Source of the DNA: Candidatus Nanopelagicales bacterium
GTDB lineage: Bacteria; Actinomycetota; Actinomycetes; S36-B12; UBA5976
Direction of reading: 5' to 3'
Assembly: GCA_030831445.1 (NCBI GenBank)
Contig: JAURLB010000207.1
Location: 1-6,779, forward strand
Length of the DNA stretch: 6,779 nt
Part shown: positions 1 to 4,672 of the stretch, in pieces
Position numbering within the stretch: the stretch's first letter is position 1
Layout of the letters: each line of letters begins with the position of its first letter
Notes under the pieces: generated by a model
The model's database searches: none
What the model saw: the letters and a program-made list of their open reading frames with translations, nothing else
Told to the model about the DNA's origin: nothing
Made by a program: the position numbers and the translations under genes

Positions 1-163
1 AGAGAGTTGAGCCGGCCGGTAGCGGTGAAGAGACGAGTACGACAGATGTTGTGCCAGTAAGGTTGCTTGCGAATACCCAGACCACTGTTGCTCCAAGAAG
101 TGCGACAAGAATTCGTCGATGGCGAAGCAGGAACTTTTCAAAGAATGTTCGATTGAGTTTCAT
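1..163 (-). CDS. SAF-domain (CpaB/RcpC-like) protein, N-terminal fragment
   Basis: This gene is cut by the left edge; only about 54 N-terminal residues are visible. Translation from the ATG at 163 gives a short basic N-terminus (MKLNRTFFEKFLLRHRR), then one hydrophobic membrane segment (about residues 18-35, ILVALLGATVVWVFA). After it comes VVLVSSPLPAGSTL, which resembles the opening strand of an SAF domain (the usual pattern is V-A-x-x-L-P-A-G-T-x-L). SAF proteins of this shape are membrane-anchored with the domain outside and are related to the CpaB/RcpC pilus assembly family; in Actinobacteria they often sit next to fmdB, and their role there is unclear. The gene follows fmdB on the same strand with a 61-bp gap. 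There is no Shine-Dalgarno before the ATG; the in-frame TTG at 178 is an alternative start. The family call rests on the membrane anchor, the SAF opening strand and the neighbourhood. Confidence 0.7.
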   Translation of the reverse strand, partial: MKLNRTFFEKFLLRHRRILVALLGATVVWVFASNLTGTTSVVLVSSPLPAGSTL

Positions 164-181
164 GCGCAGATCATGCAAGGA

Positions 182-187
182 AAATTA
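182..187 (-). promoter_or_regulatory. candidate -10 hexamer (TAATTT) upstream of the SAF-domain gene
   Basis: Read on the minus strand, TAATTT fits the TANNNT pattern. It lies 7 nt before an ATG at 174 that opens a four-codon reading frame (Met-Ile-Cys-Ala-stop), whose stop overlaps the ATG of the SAF gene as ATGA. This would give a leaderless transcript and could supply the SAF gene with its own promoter inside the 61-bp gap after fmdB. No convincing -35 is seen, and the region is AT-rich, so chance matches are easy. Confidence 0.3.
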
Positions 188-224
188 GTCTTGCGAAGAT
201 TTCCACATAATTTTCTTTGAGGAA

Positions 225-437
225 CTAGGTCTCGGTACTCTTCGTTTCAGAACTACCCGAATTGCGCGAATCAGTCCTGTAAAAGCCACTTCCTTTGAAT
301 ACAACACCAGCGGTCGCGAAGATTTTGCGCAATGATCCTTTACATTCAGGGCAAATCGTCAATGCATCGTCAGAAAAAGCCTGCACGACTTCAAAATGAT
401 GTTCGCAGTCTTTACACGCATATTCATAAGTGGGCAT
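225..437 (-). CDS. FmdB-family zinc-ribbon protein (Ruc-like)
   Basis: A complete 70-residue protein. It opens with MPTYEYACKDC and has two CxxC pairs, Cys8/Cys11 and Cys29/Cys32, the four-cysteine zinc ribbon of the FmdB N-terminal domain. The conserved FKGSGFYRTD segment follows at about 47-56, then a short Ser/Thr/Glu-rich tail that is probably disordered. The family name comes from a putative formamidase regulator, but the M. tuberculosis homologue at the equivalent locus (Rv0991c, Ruc) was described as a redox-regulated chaperone that works with the Hsp70 system when its zinc-bound cysteines are oxidised. By synteny this gene may do the same, though its tail is shorter than in Ruc (about 110 residues). 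A strong Shine-Dalgarno (GGAGGA) fixes the start. It is transcribed away from the ABC exporter genes and toward the SAF gene. Confidence 0.93.
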   Translation of the reverse strand: MPTYEYACKDCEHHFEVVQAFSDDALTICPECKGSLRKIFATAGVVFKGSGFYRTDSRNSGSSETKSTET

Positions 438-440
438 ATT

Positions 441-446
441 TCCTCC
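441..446 (-). promoter_or_regulatory. ribosome binding site of fmdB (GGAGGA)
   Basis: On the minus strand GGAGGA ends 3 nt before the ATG at 437. It is the clearest Shine-Dalgarno in the window, and it contrasts with the neighbouring divergent gene and sepX, which have none. Confidence 0.85.
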
Positions 447-449
447 GAG

Positions 450-476
450 GTGGCAAGTGTGCCACTACAAATTTGT
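450..476. repeat. two adjacent inverted repeats in the fmdB/ABC divergent spacer
   Basis: GTGGCA (450-455) and TGCCAC (460-465) form a 6-bp inverted repeat around a 4-nt centre. One base further on, ACAAATTTGT (467-476) is a perfect 10-bp palindrome. Both lie in the 61-bp spacer between divergent genes, just upstream of the fmdB ribosome binding site. They could be an operator, or an RNA hairpin in the fmdB leader. No known regulator site is recognised. Confidence 0.4.
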
Positions 477-482
477 CTTCGC

Positions 483-492
483 AGACTAGGGT
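483..492. promoter_or_regulatory. overlapping divergent -10 hexamers for fmdB (-) and the ABC ATPase (+)
   Basis: On the plus strand TAGGGT (487-492) is followed by exactly 6 nt and then the ATG at 499, which has no Shine-Dalgarno; this is the layout of a leaderless actinobacterial transcript. On the minus strand TAGTCT (488 down to 483) shares the central TA and would start an fmdB transcript near 476, giving a leader of about 39 nt that includes its ribosome binding site. No good -35 elements are visible. Assignment is by pattern only. Confidence 0.42.
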
Positions 493-498
493 TCTCTC

Positions 499-1404
499 AT
501 GCGAGTAGAGTGCATTGGGCTTGGCAAGAGCTTTGGCTCCAAACGTGCGGTCAATGACCTGAGTTTCGTGTTAGAGCCAGGTGTGGTGACTGGATTTCTT
601 GGCCCAAACGGATCGGGTAAGTCCACCACGCTTCGTTTGATGCTTGATTTGGACCGTGGAGATGGTGAAACGCTCTTTGATGGAAAACCGCTCACTGAGT
701 ATTCGTCTATTTCAAGAGTTGTTGGCACCCATCTGGACGCGAAATTGTTTCATCCACAAAGAACAGCCAGAAGCCATCTCAGGATGCTTGCGGCAGAATC
801 ACGCGTGAGTGATGAACGAGTAGATGAAATAATTGAATATATTGGACTTAAAGATGTTGCCAAGAAGAGAGCAAAAACTTTTTCGCTCGGTATGGCGCAG
901 AGACTAGGACTTGCAGGTGCGGTGCTTGCAGATCCAAAGGTGCTCCTGCTTGATGAACCAGCAAATGGCCTTGATCCCGCAACTATTCACTGGCTTCGAG
1001 ATTTCCTCAGACAATATGCTGCGATGGGGCGTAGTGTTTTGGTTTCAAGTCACTTGTTGAGTGAAATGGAGTTAATGGCTGAACGAATTATCGTTATCAG
1101 TAAAGGTGAGTTACTCGCCAACGAATCAGTCAATGACTTTATTAAGCGAAACCAATCCTTCGCTCTAGCCGTTCGCGTAGATTTACCTGATTCGCTGCAG
1201 TCAATTTTGGCAAATCGAGGCATTGATGTCCAGAGAGACGGAGACTTACTCAAGGTGAATATGGACAGTCCACGAGAACTCGGAAATCTCTGCTTTGAAA
1301 ATTCAATTCGTGTGTGGGAGTTGTATGAAGAGCGTGGCAGTCTTGAACAGACATTTCTTGAGCTGACTAGCCAGTCTGAGGAATACAAGATTGGTGGGGT
1401 GTAA
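499..1404 (+). CDS. ABC-2 type transporter, ATP-binding protein
   Basis: A 301-residue cytoplasmic ATPase that would power a membrane exporter. Visible in order: Walker A GPNGSGKST (35-43); a variant Q-loop region with Asp80 where most ABC ATPases have Gln (GTHLDAKLFHP); the signature FSLGMAQR (128-135) in place of LSGGQ; Walker B LLLDEP (149-154) with catalytic Glu153; the D-loop GLDP (157-160); and the switch histidine His185 (SSHLLSEM). After about residue 215 comes a C-terminal extension typical of the BcrA/drug-export type. The variant Q-loop and signature are usual in this actinobacterial subfamily, as far as I recall, so it is probably active. The start is the ATG at 499 because a -10-like TAGGGT lies 6 nt upstream and the N-terminal strand is intact. 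It is paired with the permease 2 nt downstream. The substrate cannot be read from the sequence. Confidence 0.93.
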   Translation: MRVECIGLGKSFGSKRAVNDLSFVLEPGVVTGFLGPNGSGKSTTLRLMLDLDRGDGETLFDGKPLTEYSSISRVVGTHLDAKLFHPQRTARSHLRMLAAESRVSDERVDEIIEYIGLKDVAKKRAKTFSLGMAQRLGLAGAVLADPKVLLLDEPANGLDPATIHWLRDFLRQYAAMGRSVLVSSHLLSEMELMAERIIVISKGELLANESVNDFIKRNQSFALAVRVDLPDSLQSILANRGIDVQRDGDLLKVNMDSPRELGNLCFENSIRVWELYEERGSLEQTFLELTSQSEEYKIGGV

Positions 1405-1406
1405 GA

Positions 1407-2171
1407 ATGTCGGTATTGCTATACGAATGGCGCAGGATTTCAACCTTGCGGTCAACTTGGATCTTGAGTGGACTCGCGCTTGGACAAGCAGTGCTGATTT
1501 TGCTACTGCCATTGCTACTTTCAGTCGAATTTTACCAAAGTACTTCAACCTCTTTGAATGACTTGATTCCTATCACTATTGTGCCAATCTTTATTATTTT
1601 CATGTCCACTATTGCCGGTGCAGCATTTGGGCATGACTATCGACATGGCACAATCCGCACTTCGCTCTCTCTTTTCCCAAATAGGTTGGAATTACTCTTT
1701 GGGCGAGTAACACTTGTTCTTCTTTTCACGACGTTTGTGTATGCAATGACAGTCTTTGCGCTCATCTTCACAGTTTGGGCTTGGAGCTCAGCAACGGGTG
1801 GTTTTGATTGGACCACGTTTGCACCTGCATTTATTCGAGCATTGCTTTATATGACAATTTACAATCTTGGAGTCCTTGCAATAGTTATGCTCACACGAAT
1901 TCAAGCACTTGGAATCGTGGTTCCATTAATGATGACTCTTGCGGTAGAAGGAATCGTCACCCTAATTTTGAGCTCTCGATATCCTTGGATTTCAGACTAC
2001 ATGCCTTACAGTCAAGGTATTAATTGGGCAATTGGTTCAATGTATGAATCGACCTCTGACTACACATCCATCACTTCTGTTTTTACGTCAATCCCACTGC
2101 CATTCCTTGGCTTTAACGTCACACTTTTTCTGATTGCGATTTGGCTCTTTCATCGCCGCGATGCTTCTTAG
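1407..2171 (+). CDS. ABC-2 type transporter, permease protein
   Basis: A 254-residue integral membrane protein with about six hydrophobic segments (roughly 18-38, 53-74, 101-125, 145-163, 168-189 and 228-248) and a basic cytoplasmic N-terminus (YEWRRISTLRSTW). The loop after the second segment, FGHDYRHGTIRTSLSLFPNR (74-93), matches the G-x-E/D-Y-x-x-G-T-x-R-x-x-L pattern of ABC-2 permeases that contact the ATPase. The start ATG lies 2 nt after the ATPase stop, with a G-rich SD-like stretch (GGTGGGG, 1393-1399) inside the ATPase 3' end, so the two are surely co-transcribed and probably translationally coupled. It likely forms the membrane half of an exporter as a homodimer. Its TAG stop overlaps the stop of the convergent cyclo-ligase gene, leaving no spacer for a terminator. 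Confidence 0.9.
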   Translation: MSVLLYEWRRISTLRSTWILSGLALGQAVLILLLPLLLSVEFYQSTSTSLNDLIPITIVPIFIIFMSTIAGAAFGHDYRHGTIRTSLSLFPNRLELLFGRVTLVLLFTTFVYAMTVFALIFTVWAWSSATGGFDWTTFAPAFIRALLYMTIYNLGVLAIVMLTRIQALGIVVPLMMTLAVEGIVTLILSSRYPWISDYMPYSQGINWAIGSMYESTSDYTSITSVFTSIPLPFLGFNVTLFLIAIWLFHRRDAS

Positions 2172-2749
2172 CCAACTAGAACGGCATCAACATACTGGTC
2201 AAATAAATCCATTGGGATGAGGCCTGGTTCTACGAAGCCTGCAATATCTGTAACCGCAATTTTGAATGGCCCACCGTTTTCAAAACTGGGGATCGATACA
2301 AGTGCTCGGTCATAGTAGCCTCTTCCTCGACCAAGTCGTCTGCCATCATTAGATGCTGCGAATGCTGGAATAAAAATTATCTGCGCGCTAGATAATTCCA
2401 CCTGGTCTGAGGCGGGTGCAGAAATTCCCAACACATCAGGCGACCATTCACCGTCATATCGAAACCACTCTAATTCCACGTCGTCAATCACCCGGGGTAG
2501 CAAGATTCCGTAGCCCAATTCATCAAGTGTGCTGAGAAGTAAATCAGTCGGAGGTTCGTAGTCCATTGAGACAAAAAGCGCTATCACATCACCTTGGTTG
2601 GCGTAACTTTTCACAAACTGCATCGCATTTAATGCAAATGCAGAGGCGCGAGTGTCAGAAGAGCCAGCACGTAATGTGTTTCTCGCCACTTGGATTTCTT
2701 TTCGCAGCAGCACTTTTTGCTGATGAATTGACTCATTCGGAGTGGTCAC
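2168..2749 (-). CDS. 5-formyltetrahydrofolate cyclo-ligase
   Basis: A 193-residue cytoplasmic enzyme of the 5-FCL/MTHFS family, which uses ATP to convert 5-formyl-THF to 5,10-methenyl-THF and so returns this folate form to one-carbon metabolism. The family signature RRLGRGRGYYDR (137-148) is the nucleotide/substrate loop. The basic N-terminal helix (KVLLRKEIQVARNTL, 12-26), the Y-E-P-P-T segment near 64-68 and the closing GLIPMDLFDQYVDAVLV (176-192) also fit. I start it at the GTG at 2749: this gives the normal family length and stops short of the divergent moeA-like gene. An ATG at 2878 is open in frame but would add 43 non-family residues and overlap that gene by 77 nt. No clear Shine-Dalgarno precedes the GTG. 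The same enzyme sits at this position, divergent from galU/moeA, in mycobacteria. Confidence 0.93.
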   Translation of the reverse strand: MTTPNESIHQQKVLLRKEIQVARNTLRAGSSDTRASAFALNAMQFVKSYANQGDVIALFVSMDYEPPTDLLLSTLDELGYGILLPRVIDDVELEWFRYDGEWSPDVLGISAPASDQVELSSAQIIFIPAFAASNDGRRLGRGRGYYDRALVSIPSFENGGPFKIAVTDIAGFVEPGLIPMDLFDQYVDAVLVG

Positions 2750-2773
2750 AGGACGATAATGCCACGAGCGTTC

Positions 2774-2780
2774 TAGGGTA
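2774..2780. promoter_or_regulatory. candidate bidirectional -10 region between 5-FCL and the moeA-like gene
   Basis: The heptamer TAGGGTA reads TAGGGT on the plus strand (2774-2779) and TACCCT on the minus strand (2780-2775), so both strands carry a TANNNT hexamer over nearly the same bases. The plus copy is preceded by C, giving the same CTAGGGT as the putative ABC promoter. Expected starts would be near 2786 (+) and 2768 (-), giving leaders of about 16-19 nt. A -35 match is weak (AGGACG at 2750-2755, 18-nt spacer for the plus strand). Confidence 0.35.
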
Positions 2781-2801
2781 TGGGATTGAGAAAGGGTTGC
2801 A

Positions 2802-4031
2802 ATGCGAAGTGTTGATGAGCAAATTGCGCGACTTCTGAGCACAATTGATGCGCTTGAGCCATTTCCTGTCTCACTCACTGATGCTCGGGGCTGTATTGCC
2901 GCTGAACCGGTCTACTCAATGCGAATGCTTCCACTCTTTGATTCAGCAGGAATTGATGGTTATGCAGTCATCGCTGGAGATGTTGCAAATGCTCATTCAG
3001 GTGCACCTGTAACGCTTGAAATCCTTGATCGGGTGATGCCAGGACGAATTCCTACAAGTATTTTGCGAAGTGGATATGCAGTGCGAGTCTTCACTGGCTC
3101 GCACCTACCTGAGAATACGCAGTCAATCGTAAACATTGACGATGTAGAAGAGTCAGAAACAACTATTCAGATTTCGAAATCTGTTGAATTTGGAGCGAAC
3201 ATTCGATTTGCTGCGGAAGATGTGCAAGAGGGAGATCTGGTCATCGATGAAGGTCAATTAATTGGTCCCACTCAGATAGCACTCTTAGCCTCAGTTGGGC
3301 GTGGCAATCTCACCTGCTTTCCGCGGCCACGAATAGTTGTCTTGAGTATTGGTTCTGATTTGCTTGAACCTGGAACTGTACTTTCTCCCGGCAAGAGCAC
3401 TGACACAAATGGAGTGATGCTTGCCAGTGCTGTGGTTGAAAGTGGTGGAATCGCGTATCGCGTTGGACCTATAGCAGACGACCCCAGTTCAATTCGACGT
3501 GTACTTGAAGAGCAACTGGTGAGAGCTGATTTAGTGATTGCAGTTGGCGGTTCAAGTTCAACGGCCTACGACTCGTTACTTCAAGTTGGCAAAGAGATTG
3601 GCGAGATGGAGTATGCAGGAGTCGCAATCCACCCCAAAATCGCACATGGCTTTGGCCGAATTGGTGACGAAAATATTCCAATCATTGTGTTACCAGGTAA
3701 CCCAGTTACAGCATTTCTGGCTTTTGAAATCTTTGTAAAACCCGTCATTATGAAACTCAGGGGAGTCGAAACCTTTGGTGAGCGTAGCTATCACTCAGCC
3801 CTGTTGTCAGGTCGAGTCGAGTCGATGCCAGGTAAACGTCAGTTCGTGCGCGCCAGCTTTGAGATAGATGAGCAAGGGCGTAATCGTGTGACACCACTTT
3901 CAAATCAAGCGGTTCATTTGATTGCGGGATTGGCGCAAACTGATTGCCTCATCATTATTCCTGAAGCAGTACTCGAGGTGAATGACGGCGATGTGGTGGA
4001 CATTTTGATGCTGTCAGGGATCGACACGTGA
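2802..4031 (+). CDS. moeA: MoeA/Glp-family (gephyrin-like) protein with degenerate active-site loops
   Basis: A 409-residue, full-length MoeA-fold protein. The N-terminus MRSVDEQIARLL is like that of mycobacterial MoeA1. MoeA landmarks that are kept include DSAGIDGYAV (47-56), FTG (97-99), AEDV (138-141), DTN (201-203), DDP (226-228), Asp257 and LPGNPVTA (297-304). Two signatures of real molybdenum insertases are lost: the GGVSVG loop is GGSSST (249-254), and the KPGKP loop is HPKIA (277-281). TGDEL is also altered, to IGSDL (183-187). MoeA normally inserts molybdate into molybdopterin. Corynebacterial Glp is a repurposed homologue that works with FtsZ and the membrane receptor GlpR, and the gene order moeA-rimJ-sepX/glpR here matches that system. 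I therefore favour a division role, with a residual cofactor role not excluded. The SD-like AAAGGG (2791-2796) lies 5 nt before the ATG. The stop overlaps rimJ. Confidence 0.9.
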   Translation: MRSVDEQIARLLSTIDALEPFPVSLTDARGCIAAEPVYSMRMLPLFDSAGIDGYAVIAGDVANAHSGAPVTLEILDRVMPGRIPTSILRSGYAVRVFTGSHLPENTQSIVNIDDVEESETTIQISKSVEFGANIRFAAEDVQEGDLVIDEGQLIGPTQIALLASVGRGNLTCFPRPRIVVLSIGSDLLEPGTVLSPGKSTDTNGVMLASAVVESGGIAYRVGPIADDPSSIRRVLEEQLVRADLVIAVGGSSSTAYDSLLQVGKEIGEMEYAGVAIHPKIAHGFGRIGDENIPIIVLPGNPVTAFLAFEIFVKPVIMKLRGVETFGERSYHSALLSGRVESMPGKRQFVRASFEIDEQGRNRVTPLSNQAVHLIAGLAQTDCLIIIPEAVLEVNDGDVVDILMLSGIDT

Positions 4032-4633
4032 TTGCATGGCCAATAGTTCTTGAACATGGGGATGTGATTCTCAGGCCTTTGAAATTTTCCGATAGACGGG
4101 AATGGAATGAGGTTCAAGGTCGCAATCGAGCATGGCTGAAGCCGTGGCAGGCAACATTGCCAAGTGGCCAGAAACCTAGCGAAAGCTTCATGGACCATCT
4201 GCGATACCAGAATAGACAAGCTCGCTCTGGGCGCGATTTTGGCCTTGCAATCATCCATGAGGGGAAGTTCGCTGGGGGAATAACTCTGGGCAATGTGACC
4301 TGGGGAAGTGCCAGAAATGCCTATATTGGCTACTGGATAGACAGTTCTCGAGCAGGGATGGGCATTACCCCAACCGCCGTAGCAATGCTTTCAGATTGGG
4401 CGATATTGGTCGGAGAACTTCACCGAGTCGAGATTTCAATCCGACCCGAGAATGCCGCATCAATTCGTGTAGTTGAAAAACTTGGTTTCAAACAAGAAGG
4501 GTATCGGGTGCGATTTTTGCATATCGATAATGATTGGCGCGATCACGTTGTGTATGTCATCACTGAAGAGCAAGTACGACAGCAAAAACTGACAACTCAG
4601 CGACCATTAATCCATTCGCGACACGTTGCCTAA
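4028..4633 (+). CDS. rimJ: RimJ-type GNAT N-acetyltransferase
   Basis: A 201-residue cytoplasmic GNAT enzyme that would transfer acetyl from acetyl-CoA, in RimJ/RimL relatives to a protein N-terminus; the target here is unknown. The N-terminal VILRPL (13-18) is typical. The pyrophosphate-binding loop is R-A-G-M-G-I (108-113). The block HRVEISIRPENAASIRVVEK followed by LGF (132-154) is the strongly conserved RimJ/RimL segment, with Asn142 and the E-K-L-G-F helix, and it is followed by RFLHIDNDWRDHVVYVIT. The GTG start shares bases with the moeA-like stop (GTGA at 4028-4031), and an SD-like AGGGA (4016-4020) lies 7 nt upstream, so translation is probably coupled. The same gene separates glp/moeA from glpR/sepX in mycobacteria and corynebacteria, suggesting a functional link that is not explained. 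The residues after about 185 look like a variable tail. Confidence 0.9.
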   Translation: MIAWPIVLEHGDVILRPLKFSDRREWNEVQGRNRAWLKPWQATLPSGQKPSESFMDHLRYQNRQARSGRDFGLAIIHEGKFAGGITLGNVTWGSARNAYIGYWIDSSRAGMGITPTAVAMLSDWAILVGELHRVEISIRPENAASIRVVEKLGFKQEGYRVRFLHIDNDWRDHVVYVITEEQVRQQKLTTQRPLIHSRHVA

Positions 4634-4660
4634 TTCACGCTCAAAATTGTCCGATTTGGC

Positions 4661-4666
4661 TATTTT
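4661..4666 (+). promoter_or_regulatory. candidate -10 hexamer (TATTTT) for leaderless sepX
   Basis: TATTTT lies exactly 6 nt before the GTG at 4673, the same spacing as TAGGGT to the ABC ATPase ATG. There is no Shine-Dalgarno in the 39-nt gap after rimJ. This supports a separate leaderless transcript for sepX and a GTG start rather than the TTG at 4667. No convincing -35 is seen. Confidence 0.45.
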
Positions 4667-4672
4667 TTGCCT

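Noticed and set aside
180..215. Inverted repeat GAAAATTA / TAATTTTC after fmdB as a terminator
   Set aside because: The 8-bp arms are almost all A/T with a 20-nt loop, too weak for an intrinsic terminator; it may simply reflect AT-rich spacer sequence.
438..520. Search for a SigH/SigR-type (GGAA-N18-GTT) or HspR-type site upstream of fmdB, as expected for a Ruc-like gene
   Set aside because: The nearest GAGAAC on the minus strand has no GTT at the proper distance, and no HspR-type inverted repeat is present.
486..728. Minus-strand open frame opposite the ABC ATPase, and similar open frames opposite other genes
   Set aside because: These lie entirely opposite well-supported genes, show no family motifs, and lack ribosome sites.
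718..760. Missing Q-loop glutamine (Asp80) and non-LSGGQ signature as evidence of a dead ABC ATPase
   Set aside because: Walker A, Walker B glutamate and the switch histidine are intact, and such variants are usual in this ABC-2 subfamily.
2750..2878. ATG at 2878 as the start of the cyclo-ligase
   Set aside because: The extra 43 residues do not resemble the family, they overlap the divergent moeA-like gene by 77 nt, and the GTG at 2749 gives the normal length of about 190 residues.
3811..3825. Three tandem copies of GTCGA in the moeA-like gene, possible phase-variable repeat
   Set aside because: Three copies is too few to be unstable and the translated residues are in an ordinary domain region; chance is sufficient.
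4667..4672. TTG at 4667 as the sepX start
   Set aside because: It adds only two residues (Met-Pro), has no ribosome site, and falls inside the spacing between TATTTT and the GTG at 4673, which is better placed.
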